Assembly (NCBI GenBank): GCA_902594675.1
Contig: CACJNE010000009.1
Coordinates: forward strand, 1 to 62,497
DNA from: an uncultured Pelagibacteraceae bacterium
GTDB taxonomy: Bacteria > Pseudomonadota > Alphaproteobacteria > Pelagibacterales > Pelagibacteraceae
Direction: 5' to 3'
Length of the DNA: 62,497 bases
The notes under the pieces are model-generated. The model was not told where the DNA came from and did no database searches. It saw nothing but the letters and a program-made list of their open reading frames with translations. This document shows, piece by piece, positions 1 to 8,622 of the stretch (positions within the stretch are counted from its first letter, which is position 1; every line of letters begins with the position of its first letter). The translations under genes and the position numbers were made by a program.

Positions 1-1083
1 AAAAATATCTTCAAATTTATTAAAATTCCAAATAAATCTAATCATAAACAAAATTGATATTACTGCCATAATCTGCGGCAGTGTTATGCTAATAAATTTT
101 TGAAGCGGTCCGGCTCCATCGACATCTGCTGCCTCATACAATTCTTTTGGAACAGCCTGTAGTCGAGCAAGTATAAATAAAAAAGCTAATGGAAAGTATC
201 GCCAAATTTCAAAAATAATGACAGTTGTTAAAGCAAGTCTAAGCTTTAAATCAAAACCAAAAAAATTAATAGTTAAATATTTTTGACCTAATAAATTTAG
301 AGGTTCCTGAATAACTTGAAAATTTAACAATAGATTGTTTAATGTTCCACTGTAAGGATCCAATAATAGTTCCCAAGTATATGCTAAAGCAACAACAGGT
401 CCTACATATGGAAAAAGAAGAATACTTCTCATAAATGTTCTGCCAAAAAATTTTTGATTTACAAGCTGAGCTGCTAAAATTCCAAAAACTATTGATCCTA
501 TTGTCCCAAAAAAAGTATAATAAAATGTCGTCATTAAAAGATCAAAAAATTCGTTTTGAAAAAAAACTTTTTTAAAATTTTTTAATGTGAAGTTGGTATT
601 TAAAAGAATATTGTCTGATTTACCTGATAATTTTGGTTTAATAGACTTAATTTCTTTTTTGTTGATTTTTTCACCCTTCTTATTTTTTAAAATGATTTGA
701 AAATTCTCTTTGTATTTAGCTTTCCAATTCCCAAAATTACAATTAATAATATTTGATTTAAATTGGCATCTTTCATCTAAATTTACGGGTTCAACATTCT
801 TTGGGGTTTTATCTTGAAATTTTACATCCCGTATATCCAATATTAACGAGCTGTTTCTTAACTTATAAATTATCTTTATCTCATCTGAGCTATCTTTAAT
901 CGATTTAACTATTTTTTTTGCTCTAGGTTCTGGAATTCTTATATCTTTTAGGCCTACTTCCTTAAAACTAATCCAAACATTAGCAAATATAGGAAATAAT
1001 ATGATTGAAAAAACAAGAAAAACTGCAGGTAATAATAAAATATAGGCAGTTCTTTTTTCTATTTTTGAAAGTGTATCGCTCAT
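1..1083 (-). CDS. Sugar-type ABC transporter permease (MalF/UgpA-like), 3' end cut by the window
   Basis: This is an inner-membrane subunit of a family-1 ABC importer. The frame is open from an ATG at 1081-1083 to base 1, so 361 codons are visible and the C-terminus is missing. Residues 13-37 form a first membrane helix. Residues about 45-175 are hydrophilic and lysine-rich, a large periplasmic insertion comparable to the MalF P2 domain. Further helices follow, and near the visible end there is the EAA loop (YEAADVDGAGPLQKF ... ITLPQI) that contacts the ATPase. It lies directly downstream of the binding-protein gene. Its start codon sits at the base of a strong hairpin with no free ribosome-binding site, which suggests lower expression than the binding protein. 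The family assignment is firm; the substrate is unknown. Confidence 0.85.
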   Translation of the reverse strand, partial: MSDTLSKIEKRTAYILLLPAVFLVFSIILFPIFANVWISFKEVGLKDIRIPEPRAKKIVKSIKDSSDEIKIIYKLRNSSLILDIRDVKFQDKTPKNVEPVNLDERCQFKSNIINCNFGNWKAKYKENFQIILKNKKGEKINKKEIKSIKPKLSGKSDNILLNTNFTLKNFKKVFFQNEFFDLLMTTFYYTFFGTIGSIVFGILAAQLVNQKFFGRTFMRSILLFPYVGPVVALAYTWELLLDPYSGTLNNLLLNFQVIQEPLNLLGQKYLTINFFGFDLKLRLALTTVIIFEIWRYFPLAFLFILARLQAVPKELYEAADVDGAGPLQKFISITLPQIMAVISILFMIRFIWNFNKFEDIF

Positions 1084-1120
1084 AATAAAAGCGGATAATA
1101 CACATTATCCGCTTTTATTA
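1083..1120 (-). promoter_or_regulatory. Perfect intercistronic hairpin between binding protein and permease
   Basis: A 17-bp perfect stem (1083-1099 with 1104-1120) closes a 4-nt ACAC loop (GTGT in the transcript). It fills almost the whole gap between the binding-protein stop (1137) and the permease ATG, and the A of that ATG is in the stem. No T-run follows, so it is unlikely to be a simple terminator. Hairpins here commonly protect the upstream message or reduce translation of the downstream gene; that role is inference. Confidence 0.75.
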
Positions 1121-1136
1121 AAATTTATTTTATAAT

Positions 1137-2465
1137 CTAGAATTGAGCCAGTTTTTGATTGATCATGTCTACTGCTTGATCAATATCAATCTGTCCGTCT
1201 ACATATAATCTAGTTATTCTATTAATAAACTTGTTATTAATAATTTTAGATGCTCTAGATAGTTCACCCTCTTTAACACCCCATCTTTTAGCCTTATCTA
1301 ATCCAGCAACTATATCATTTATTACATCTTCTGAATATAAGTCTGACAAAGGCGCTTTTCTATCAACTCCAACAGGTAATTTACTCCATGCTTTTGTAAA
1401 TGCTTCAGGATCGCTAGCATTTCCTCTTCTCACAGGAAATTTACCTTCTGGTGCGATTGAAAGTGTCTTTGTATAACCTTCATCCATTGAATATTTGATA
1501 AATGCACTTGCTTCTTCAGTGTCAGCATCAGCAGTTATTCCAAAATATCTGACGTCAGCCCAAGCAGCCCCTTTTCTATTATTAGGACCTTTCAGATTTG
1601 TTATAAAACCAGTTTTAGAAGCTAACTCACCAGAAGTTGGATCGTCATTTATTGTTGGAGGAGCTGAATCTCTTAAGCCTGCAAGTTCATCCATTATAAA
1701 TGGTGACCAAATTATCATTGGAGTTTTTCCAGCAAAGTACAATTCTCTAGATTGTTTCCAATATAACTCTCCTGGAGGACTTGCATTTGCAATAACTTTA
1801 TAAAACTCTAAAGCTGCCTTTAACTTTTTGCCTTGTTTTTTTACTCCACCTTTTTTAACAACGTTAACTCCATTTGCTAAAAGAACATGCTCTAAAACCT
1901 GGCTCATAAAATTTTCATCAGTTTTAGTAGCTGCAACAAATCCAAACATTCCGTCGCCAGAAAGCGCCTCTACTGCTTTAGTTATATTTTCATAACTTGT
2001 TGGTGGTTCAAGACCTGCTTTTTCAAATAAATCTTTTCTGTACACAACCATTTGTGTCCAACCATCAACTGGTACAGCTGCTATTTTAGATCCACTTTTA
2101 GCCATGTTTAATGCGCCTGGTGCAAAAGTTTTTTTGCCAAGTTCTTTAATAACTGCATTATTAGCATCTACATCTAATATTCCAGCTTCAGCCCAAGGTA
2201 AAACATACTGTAAAGTATGGTATATTACATCCGGAAGATCACCAGCTGCGGCTGCGGCTGTTGCTCTTGTTCCTAAATCTTTTTCTTCCACAGGAATAAC
2301 TTCAACCTTAATGCCAGTTTTAGCCTCAAAATCCTTGGCCATAGCTTCTTGTTTTGCCATTCTAGCTGGCTGAACTTCTGTAGTCCAAAAAGTGATGTCT
2401 GCAAAACTAATGTTTGTTACAAAAAATATTAGAGTGCAAACAGTTATTATTATTTTTTTAATCAT
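1137..2465 (-). CDS. Family-1 extracellular solute-binding protein (sugar/glycerol-phosphate type)
   Basis: This periplasmic binding protein for an ABC importer is 442 aa, the normal length for the MalE/UgpB group. Residues 1-22 are a signal peptide with a charged start, a hydrophobic core and an AxA-like end (ISFA). The mature part begins ITFWTTEVQPARMAKQ, the typical opening strand of this family, and contains the usual AAAAAGDLPDV stretch. The gene starts at an ATG preceded by a good AGAGGGGAAA ribosome-binding site. A promoter-like TTGACT / CTTAAT pair lies upstream. The permease gene follows after a hairpin. Nearby gpsA and glpK make a glycerol-phosphate-type substrate conceivable, but nothing in the protein itself proves the ligand. 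Confidence 0.85.
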   Translation of the reverse strand: MIKKIIITVCTLIFFVTNISFADITFWTTEVQPARMAKQEAMAKDFEAKTGIKVEVIPVEEKDLGTRATAAAAAGDLPDVIYHTLQYVLPWAEAGILDVDANNAVIKELGKKTFAPGALNMAKSGSKIAAVPVDGWTQMVVYRKDLFEKAGLEPPTSYENITKAVEALSGDGMFGFVAATKTDENFMSQVLEHVLLANGVNVVKKGGVKKQGKKLKAALEFYKVIANASPPGELYWKQSRELYFAGKTPMIIWSPFIMDELAGLRDSAPPTINDDPTSGELASKTGFITNLKGPNNRKGAAWADVRYFGITADADTEEASAFIKYSMDEGYTKTLSIAPEGKFPVRRGNASDPEAFTKAWSKLPVGVDRKAPLSDLYSEDVINDIVAGLDKAKRWGVKEGELSRASKIINNKFINRITRLYVDGQIDIDQAVDMINQKLAQF

Positions 2466-2531
2466 TGATTTCCCCTCTTTTCGTTGATTAACAAAGAAAT
2501 GTATCAGCGAGCCAAATGAAAGACAATAGGT

Positions 2532-2561
2532 ATTAAGTGTCTTTATAACTCAAAAAGTCAA
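2532..2561 (-). promoter_or_regulatory. Predicted promoter of the family-1 binding-protein gene
   Basis: Read on the minus strand, a TTGACT -35 (2556-2561) and a CTTAAT -10 (2532-2537) are separated by 18 bases. They predict a start near 2525 and a leader of about 60 nt. The -35 hexamer is identical to those before tmoX, dppA and potD. Confidence 0.45.
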
Positions 2562-2576
2562 TAAATATAATATTTT

Positions 2577-3533
2577 TTAAATCAATAATTTTTTATTTTT
2601 TAGAATTGATCTAATCATTTGAAACATTAAAGGAATTTTTTTTGAATTAAATTTTTTTAAAATAAAAGGCGCAATTTCTCTTACAAGTTGTTCACCTTCT
2701 ACAGTATCATTTGCCATAAACTTTTTTTTAGCTCTTTGAAAAGTAAAACCTTGTCCGAAGTAGTTCCCCATTTTACTATTTCTTCCACCTGCAGCACTTA
2801 CATACAAGTCTCCTATACCTGCTAAACTTAAAACCGTATCTTCTTTTCCTTTTAAACGTTTAGTGATGTATTTCATTTCTAACAATGATTTTTGAAACAA
2901 ACTTGAAGATTTATTCAAACTCAAACCAGAGCCTATTATCATAGAATAAATATTTTTTATTGCTGAACAGATTTCAACACCAATCACATCTTTAGAATAT
3001 TCGATCAAATAGTATTTTGTAGAAATCATTTTACCTAACAATTTTGCAATCTTAATATTTTTGTTAGCGATGATCACACTAGTTTTGCATTTTCTAGCTA
3101 ATTCTTTAGCTAAACATGGTCCTTTCAAAACTGATAAGTTTAATTTAGGAGAACTTTTTAAAAGGGTTTGTGAAATAGTTAAAATCTTTTTATTTAGCTT
3201 TTCATATTTAAGACCTTTTGTAAGTACTAAAATTTGAGATTTTACTTTAAATTTTTTTAATTCATTCGCAATAAAATTGATACCTGTTAGGCTTAATGCT
3301 ATAACTATAAGATCATATTTTTCATAAAATAATTTATTAGAATATTTTTTAAATTTAAGTTTTTTTGGAAGATTAATTTTTAAAGCTGAATGAAATTTAT
3401 TTTTTGATGATAAATTTTTAATAAATCTTTGACTGTATGGTTCTGTTATAAATACTTTGTGATTATTATCTATACATGGAATAGAAAAGGCTGAGCCCAT
3501 GGCCCCGCCTCCAATAATTAGAATTTTTTTCAT
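2577..3533 (-). CDS. gpsA: NAD(P)-dependent glycerol-3-phosphate dehydrogenase
   Basis: It reduces dihydroxyacetone phosphate to sn-glycerol-3-phosphate for phospholipid synthesis in the cytoplasm. The 318-aa protein opens with a dinucleotide-binding Rossmann motif (ILIIGGGAMGSAFS). The central catalytic segment GVEICSAIKNIYSMIIG carries the conserved lysine, and the C-terminal domain has LAGIGDLYVSAAGGRNSKMG, the family signature. Length is close to the usual 320-340 aa. The gene stands alone on the minus strand, 111 bases before the binding-protein gene and back to back with tmm. The sequence is unusually lysine-rich, as expected for an AT-rich genome. Assignment is secure. Confidence 0.93.
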   Translation of the reverse strand: MKKILIIGGGAMGSAFSIPCIDNNHKVFITEPYSQRFIKNLSSKNKFHSALKINLPKKLKFKKYSNKLFYEKYDLIVIALSLTGINFIANELKKFKVKSQILVLTKGLKYEKLNKKILTISQTLLKSSPKLNLSVLKGPCLAKELARKCKTSVIIANKNIKIAKLLGKMISTKYYLIEYSKDVIGVEICSAIKNIYSMIIGSGLSLNKSSSLFQKSLLEMKYITKRLKGKEDTVLSLAGIGDLYVSAAGGRNSKMGNYFGQGFTFQRAKKKFMANDTVEGEQLVREIAPFILKKFNSKKIPLMFQMIRSILKNKKLLI

Positions 3534-3645
3534 AAATTAATTAACTAAATTTAACTATTTATTATTAACAAGTAATTTTAAAGAAAAAATAGTTTTATTT
3601 TTTTGATTTTATTAATAAAATAACTTTTAAAATTATACAGTTTAT

Positions 3646-4974
3646 ATGAACAAAATAGCGATAATTGGTGCGGGGCCGTGTGGTCTGTCGATGTTAAGGG
3701 CTTTCGAACATGCTGAGAAAAAAGGAGAAAAAGTTCCAGAAATCGTATGTTTTGAAAAACAGGATGATTGGGGAGGATTATGGAACTACAGTTGGAGAAC
3801 TGGTTCTGATCAATACGGTGACCCTGTTCCCAATAGTATGTATAGATATTTATGGTCAAATGGACCAAAAGAGTGTTTAGAGTTTGCAGATTATTCATTT
3901 GATGAACATTTTGGAAAACCTATTCCGTCATTTCCACCAAGAGAAGTATTATACAACTATATAATTGGAAGGGTGAGCAAAGGAAACATTAAAAGCAAAA
4001 TAAAATTTAGCACAAGTGTAAAGAGTGTAAATTATAATTCGGATAAATTTGAAGTTAGCTATCAAGATAAAACTAACAATAAAATATTACACGACAAATT
4101 TGATTATGTTGTTGTTTCAACAGGACATTTTTCAGTTCCATTTATACCTGAATACAAGGGCATGAGTTCTTTTCCAGGAAGAATAATGCATTCTCATGAT
4201 TTTAGAGATGCAGAAGAATTTAGAGATAAAAATGTTATAGTTCTCGGAAGTAGTTATTCAGCTGAAGATGTTGCACTACAATGTAATAAATACGGAGCTA
4301 AAAGCGTAACAATTGGTTATAGACACAATCCAATGGGTTTTAAATGGCCTTCAGGTATGAAAGAAGTTTATTATCTAGATAGATTAGAGGGTAGCAAAGC
4401 AATTTTCAAAGATGGAACAGAACAAGAAGCGGACGTAATTATATTATGTACAGGATATCTGCATCATTTTCCTTTTTTAGATGAACAACTAAGTTTAAAA
4501 ACTCATAATAGATTATATCCACCAAAATTATACAAAGGAGTTGTGTGGCAAGATAATCATAAGCTAATGTACCTAGGTATGCAGGATCAATTTCATACTT
4601 TTAATATGTTTGATTGCCAGGCATGGTTTGCAAGAGATGTGATAATGAATAAAATTAAAATTCCAAATGATAGTGAAATAGAAAAAGATATTTCTAAATG
4701 GGTTTCTATGGAAGAAAAATTAGAAAACCCAGATCAAATGATAGATTTTCAAACTGAATATACTAAAGAACTTCACGAAATGTCAGATTATCCAAAAATT
4801 GATTTTGAATTAATAAGAAAACATTTTAAGGATTGGGAACATCATAAAATGGATGATATTTCTACTTACAGAAATAAATCTTTTTCATCACCTGTAACTG
4901 GATCCATTGCCCCAATTCACCATACCCCTTGGGCATCTGCGATGGATGATTCCATGGATACATTTTTAAAATAA
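3646..4974 (+). CDS. tmm: Trimethylamine monooxygenase (flavin-containing monooxygenase)
   Basis: Tmm oxidises trimethylamine to trimethylamine N-oxide with FAD, NADPH and O2 in the cytoplasm. At 442 aa it has the normal length of bacterial Tmm. The FAD motif GAGPCG lies at residues 8-13. The FMO signature F-x-G-xxx-H-xxx-F is at 176-186 (FPGRIMHSHDF). The NADPH motif GSSYSA is at 201-206, and an LCTGY motif follows later. The segment SMYRYLWSNGPKE near residue 64 is typical of Tmm rather than of N-hydroxylating or Baeyer-Villiger enzymes. The gene is divergent from gpsA and lies in the same block as the TMAO transporter and TMAO demethylase genes, which supports the substrate. The start ATG has little leader and no clear Shine-Dalgarno. 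Confidence 0.93.
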   Translation: MNKIAIIGAGPCGLSMLRAFEHAEKKGEKVPEIVCFEKQDDWGGLWNYSWRTGSDQYGDPVPNSMYRYLWSNGPKECLEFADYSFDEHFGKPIPSFPPREVLYNYIIGRVSKGNIKSKIKFSTSVKSVNYNSDKFEVSYQDKTNNKILHDKFDYVVVSTGHFSVPFIPEYKGMSSFPGRIMHSHDFRDAEEFRDKNVIVLGSSYSAEDVALQCNKYGAKSVTIGYRHNPMGFKWPSGMKEVYYLDRLEGSKAIFKDGTEQEADVIILCTGYLHHFPFLDEQLSLKTHNRLYPPKLYKGVVWQDNHKLMYLGMQDQFHTFNMFDCQAWFARDVIMNKIKIPNDSEIEKDISKWVSMEEKLENPDQMIDFQTEYTKELHEMSDYPKIDFELIRKHFKDWEHHKMDDISTYRNKSFSSPVTGSIAPIHHTPWASAMDDSMDTFLK

Positions 4975-4982
4975 TAAATCTT

Positions 4983-6461
4983 CTATAATAATGTTTTTTT
5001 GACGGATAACTTCCACCCATTCAACAATTTATTTCTAACAATATTGCTTAATTTAGGTTTGAAAATTTTATCTTTTTTCCATGTTCTCTTTATTTGATCT
5101 AATGATTTAAATACACCAATTTGGTATCCAGCAAATAATGCAACCCCCAGAGCTGTAGTTTCCAAAACTTTGGGTCTTTCTGTTTTAACATTGATAATAC
5201 TTGCTAAAAATTGGGAAAACCAATTATTTTTAACCATTCCGCCATCAATTTTAATTTTATTGGGCTTTAAGCCGTCTTTCTCCATTGCATTAAAAAGATC
5301 ATAGCTTTGATATGCTACAGACTCTATCACTGCCCTTACTATAGTTTTCCAATCACTGTCTCTAGTTAATCCTGTAATAATTCCTCTTGCATCAGGGCTC
5401 CAATATGGAGCTCCCATCCCACTAAAAGCTGGTACAACATAGACATCTTCATTATTTTTTTTTGATTTAGCAATTTGTTCAGTATCATGAGCATTATTTA
5501 TTAGCTTTAATTTATCTCTTAACCATTGAACACCTGCACCAGCAATAAAAATAGAGCCTTCTAGTGCAAAAGTATTTTTTCCATTCAGCCTGTAACAAAT
5601 AGTAGTTAATAATTTATTTTTTGAAATAATTTTTTTAGATCCTGTATTCATTATTGCAAAAGCTCCTGTTCCATAAGTACTTTTTATTGAGCCTTTTTCA
5701 AAACAACATTGACCAACAGCTGCAGCTTGTTGATCACCCAAAACCGCACAAATAGGAATTTCATATCCAACTATTTTTTTATTTGTTGTTCCAAAATTGT
5801 CTGCTGAATTTTTTACGCCTGGTAGAATACGTTTTGGGATATTCAGTTTTTTTAAAATTTCTTTGTCCCAAGTGTTATTATTTATATTAAATAACATTGT
5901 CCTACTTGCATTTGTTGCATCAGTTAAATGATGTTTGCCATTAGTCAGTTTCCAAATTAAATAGGTATCTACTGTTCCAAACAGTAAATTGTTCGATTTT
6001 AAGAGTTTCTTTGAAATTTTTATATTTTCCAAGATCCATTTAATTTTAGTAGCTGAAAAGTATGGGTCAATTAATAATCCTGTTTTTTTTTGAAAAATAT
6101 TTTCAAGTTTTTTTTTCTTTAGCTCTTCACAATATTTTTGTGTTCTTCTATCTTGCCAAACAATAGCATTGTAAATTACTTTGCCAGTTTTTTTATTCCA
6201 AAGGATAGTAGTTTCTCTTTGATTTGTAATTCCAATACTTAATATTTTACCTTTTAAAGTTGAAGCTTTTCTAATTACATTTTTTAAAGCTTTAATAGTT
6301 GAAGACCAAATTTCGTTTGGATTATGCTCAACCCATCCATTTTTAGGAAAATATTGAGTAAACTCAAATTGAGACGTGAATTTAATATTACCTTGTAAAT
6401 CAAATAAAATTGCTCTTGAAGATGTTGTGCCTTGATCAATAGCGACAAGAAACTTTTTCAC
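4983..6461 (-). CDS. glpK: Glycerol kinase
   Basis: It phosphorylates glycerol to sn-glycerol-3-phosphate with ATP. The 492-aa protein is a full-length FGGY-family kinase. It opens with LVAIDQGTTSSRAILFD (phosphate-binding loop 1), has VWQDRRT in the N-terminal domain, AVLGDQQAAAVGQ in the hinge region, and GMGAPYWSPDARG plus IKIDGGMVKNNWFSQ in the C-terminal ATP domain, all typical of GlpK. Its stop nearly abuts that of tmm (convergent, 8 bases apart). It follows the TMAO-transporter permease by 4 bases on the same strand, so it may be co-transcribed with that transporter, which is not a usual partner. Confidence 0.93.
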   Translation of the reverse strand: MKKFLVAIDQGTTSSRAILFDLQGNIKFTSQFEFTQYFPKNGWVEHNPNEIWSSTIKALKNVIRKASTLKGKILSIGITNQRETTILWNKKTGKVIYNAIVWQDRRTQKYCEELKKKKLENIFQKKTGLLIDPYFSATKIKWILENIKISKKLLKSNNLLFGTVDTYLIWKLTNGKHHLTDATNASRTMLFNINNNTWDKEILKKLNIPKRILPGVKNSADNFGTTNKKIVGYEIPICAVLGDQQAAAVGQCCFEKGSIKSTYGTGAFAIMNTGSKKIISKNKLLTTICYRLNGKNTFALEGSIFIAGAGVQWLRDKLKLINNAHDTEQIAKSKKNNEDVYVVPAFSGMGAPYWSPDARGIITGLTRDSDWKTIVRAVIESVAYQSYDLFNAMEKDGLKPNKIKIDGGMVKNNWFSQFLASIINVKTERPKVLETTALGVALFAGYQIGVFKSLDQIKRTWKKDKIFKPKLSNIVRNKLLNGWKLSVKKTLL

Positions 6462-6465
6462 AAGT

Positions 6466-8619
6466 TTAATCTATACCCAAGTGTTTTTTTCTTTTATCAA
6501 CCCAAGTTCTTATTAAGTTGTCAAATATTAAACCAATGAAAGCAACACATATCCCTAATGTTAATCCAATTCCTGCACCTTTTTTGTCTGACAAAGCTTT
6601 TAAAATATATTGTCCTAAATCTTCTGTTCCTATAAATGCCCCTATAATCACCATAAATAGAGCAAAAACTATAGTTTGATTAAGTCCCAACATCATATGT
6701 GGGAATGCTAAAGGAAACTCTATCTTAAATAATCTTTGAAATTTTGTTACCCCTGACATTGTTGCAGCATCATGTAAACCAGACGGTACACTTCTAAGTC
6801 CTTCTATTGTATATCTTGTTGCAGGTATAGTTGCATAAACTATTACTGCTATAAGAACAGAGGTATCAGTTATACCAAACAGCATCATTACAGGAATTAA
6901 ATATACAAATGATGGAAAGGTTTGAAAAATATCACATACATTTAACATAAATTTTGTTGAGTGTTTATTTTGAAAACATAAAGTTCCAACTGTAAATCCA
7001 ATAATGCATGATACAATCACACCAAATGTTGCCATATAAGTTGTTACTAAAGCTCTATCCCACCAAGGGCTTAATGCTATAAATAAAGTCAAACCACAAA
7101 CTACTAAAGCTGATCTTGTGCCACCAATCAAATATCCCGCTCCAACTACTAATACTATTGTGGCTATCGCTGGCATTCTTAAATATAAAGCTCTCATTGG
7201 CTGAAGTACTTCAACAATCAACCACGTATTAAATGCTTTTATGTAAACAAAAAATGTGTCGAATATCCAGTCAACTCCTTTATTCCAAAAATCTGCAGTT
7301 GATATCCCTTTATTATGTGGAACTTCAAATAAATAATTATATCCATCTTTAAAATAAATAGATCCAAAATACGCTAACGCAATTCCTACAATCATTATTA
7401 GTCCAAAAAATAATGAGTTTTTATTCCTTTGGAAAAAATTTAGATTACCAAAATAATCAACTTGTTTATTTGCCCAAGCTAAAGACATCTTATCTAAAAG
7501 AATTGCAATTAAACTTATGCAAAGTCCTGCTTCTAAAGCTAATCCGATATTTAGCTGGTTTAATGCTAACAATAAATTAAATCCTAAACCTTTTGCTCCA
7601 ATAAATGCGGAGATAACTGCCATAGAAAAACAAACCATTATAACTTGGTTAACTCCGATCAAAATATCTCTTCTTGCTGTTGGAATTAAAACTTTGAACA
7701 TTAGTTGCCAATTATTACATCCGCTCATTCTACCAGCTTCAATAACTTCCGGGGGTACGGCTCTCAATCCTAATAAGGTCAATAATATCATAGGAGGTAC
7801 AGCTACAATCATTGTTATAATCACTGCCGCATGATCCCCAACTCCAAAAAGTACAAGGGCAGGAACTAACACAGCGTACTGTGGCATTGTCTGCATGACT
7901 AAAAGTATTGGATATAGAGCTTTTTCTACTCTTTTGCTCTTAAAGGCTGCAATACCAAGACTCAATCCAAATATAAATGATAGTGGTGCTGCAACTAAAA
8001 TAAAAGATAATGTCTGCATTGATGGTTTCCACTGACCAAAAATAGAAATATAAGTCATTGCTAAACCAGCAAAAATAGCTAATCCTTTACCACCTAACTT
8101 GTAAGCAAGTATTGCAGAACCTGCAGCAACAATAGTCCATGGTAAGCCTGGCAATTCTGCCCAAGGATTAGCATCAATCCAATCCCAACTTGTAAATGCA
8201 ACGATAGTTTCAAGACCACCAAGTAAAATTTCTCTTATTAATTCAATAAGAAAAGTCATAAATGCAGTTAAATTTCTGGTAATTTGTAAAACTAAAGGTC
8301 TAGTTTTATATTCTTGGGTGTCTTCGTTCCAAAACTCCATTGGCATCCAGTCATTCATTAAGAAGAATAATGAATCATTTATCCAAATTGGTAACCAACC
8401 AAGTAAAGGAGGCAGTCTCCAAAAGACGTCAAAAGCGTAATACCTCACTTCTTTTCCTAAGAAAACAAATGTGCTTTGGTTCGGGTCTTTTACAAATTCA
8501 GCCTGTCCTCTAATAAATTTATAAGTTTCAGGTACATCTATCGCAAAACATAAGGCAAAAAATATTATTAATAAAAATAACCATTGAAATAATTTTGGAT
8601 ATTTTTTTAGAATTTCCAT
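6466..8619 (-). CDS. tmoW: TMAO/betaine-type ABC transporter permease, tandem double module (TmoW/ProW-like)
   Basis: This is the membrane subunit of a quaternary-amine ABC importer. At 717 aa it is about twice the size of ProW and carries two binding-protein-dependent permease modules in one chain. The first has its EAA loop near residue 290 (PPEVIEAGRMSGCNNWQ), the second near residue 615 (PSGLHDAATMSGVTKFQ). Extra helices and a hydrophilic linker separate them. The stop of the ATPase gene tmoV lies 4 bases upstream. TMAO is inferred as substrate from the adjacent tmm, tmoX and tdm genes; glycine betaine or choline cannot be excluded from this subunit alone. I use W for permease and V for ATPase by analogy with ProW and ProV. 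Confidence 0.8.
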   Translation of the reverse strand: MEILKKYPKLFQWLFLLIIFFALCFAIDVPETYKFIRGQAEFVKDPNQSTFVFLGKEVRYYAFDVFWRLPPLLGWLPIWINDSLFFLMNDWMPMEFWNEDTQEYKTRPLVLQITRNLTAFMTFLIELIREILLGGLETIVAFTSWDWIDANPWAELPGLPWTIVAAGSAILAYKLGGKGLAIFAGLAMTYISIFGQWKPSMQTLSFILVAAPLSFIFGLSLGIAAFKSKRVEKALYPILLVMQTMPQYAVLVPALVLFGVGDHAAVIITMIVAVPPMILLTLLGLRAVPPEVIEAGRMSGCNNWQLMFKVLIPTARRDILIGVNQVIMVCFSMAVISAFIGAKGLGFNLLLALNQLNIGLALEAGLCISLIAILLDKMSLAWANKQVDYFGNLNFFQRNKNSLFFGLIMIVGIALAYFGSIYFKDGYNYLFEVPHNKGISTADFWNKGVDWIFDTFFVYIKAFNTWLIVEVLQPMRALYLRMPAIATIVLVVGAGYLIGGTRSALVVCGLTLFIALSPWWDRALVTTYMATFGVIVSCIIGFTVGTLCFQNKHSTKFMLNVCDIFQTFPSFVYLIPVMMLFGITDTSVLIAVIVYATIPATRYTIEGLRSVPSGLHDAATMSGVTKFQRLFKIEFPLAFPHMMLGLNQTIVFALFMVIIGAFIGTEDLGQYILKALSDKKGAGIGLTLGICVAFIGLIFDNLIRTWVDKRKKHLGID

Positions 8620-8622
8620 AGT

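Noticed and set aside
3578..3898. A 106-codon minus-strand frame covering the tmm start and the gpsA-tmm gap
   Set aside because: It overlaps the conserved FAD-binding part of tmm and has no ribosome-binding site or family features.
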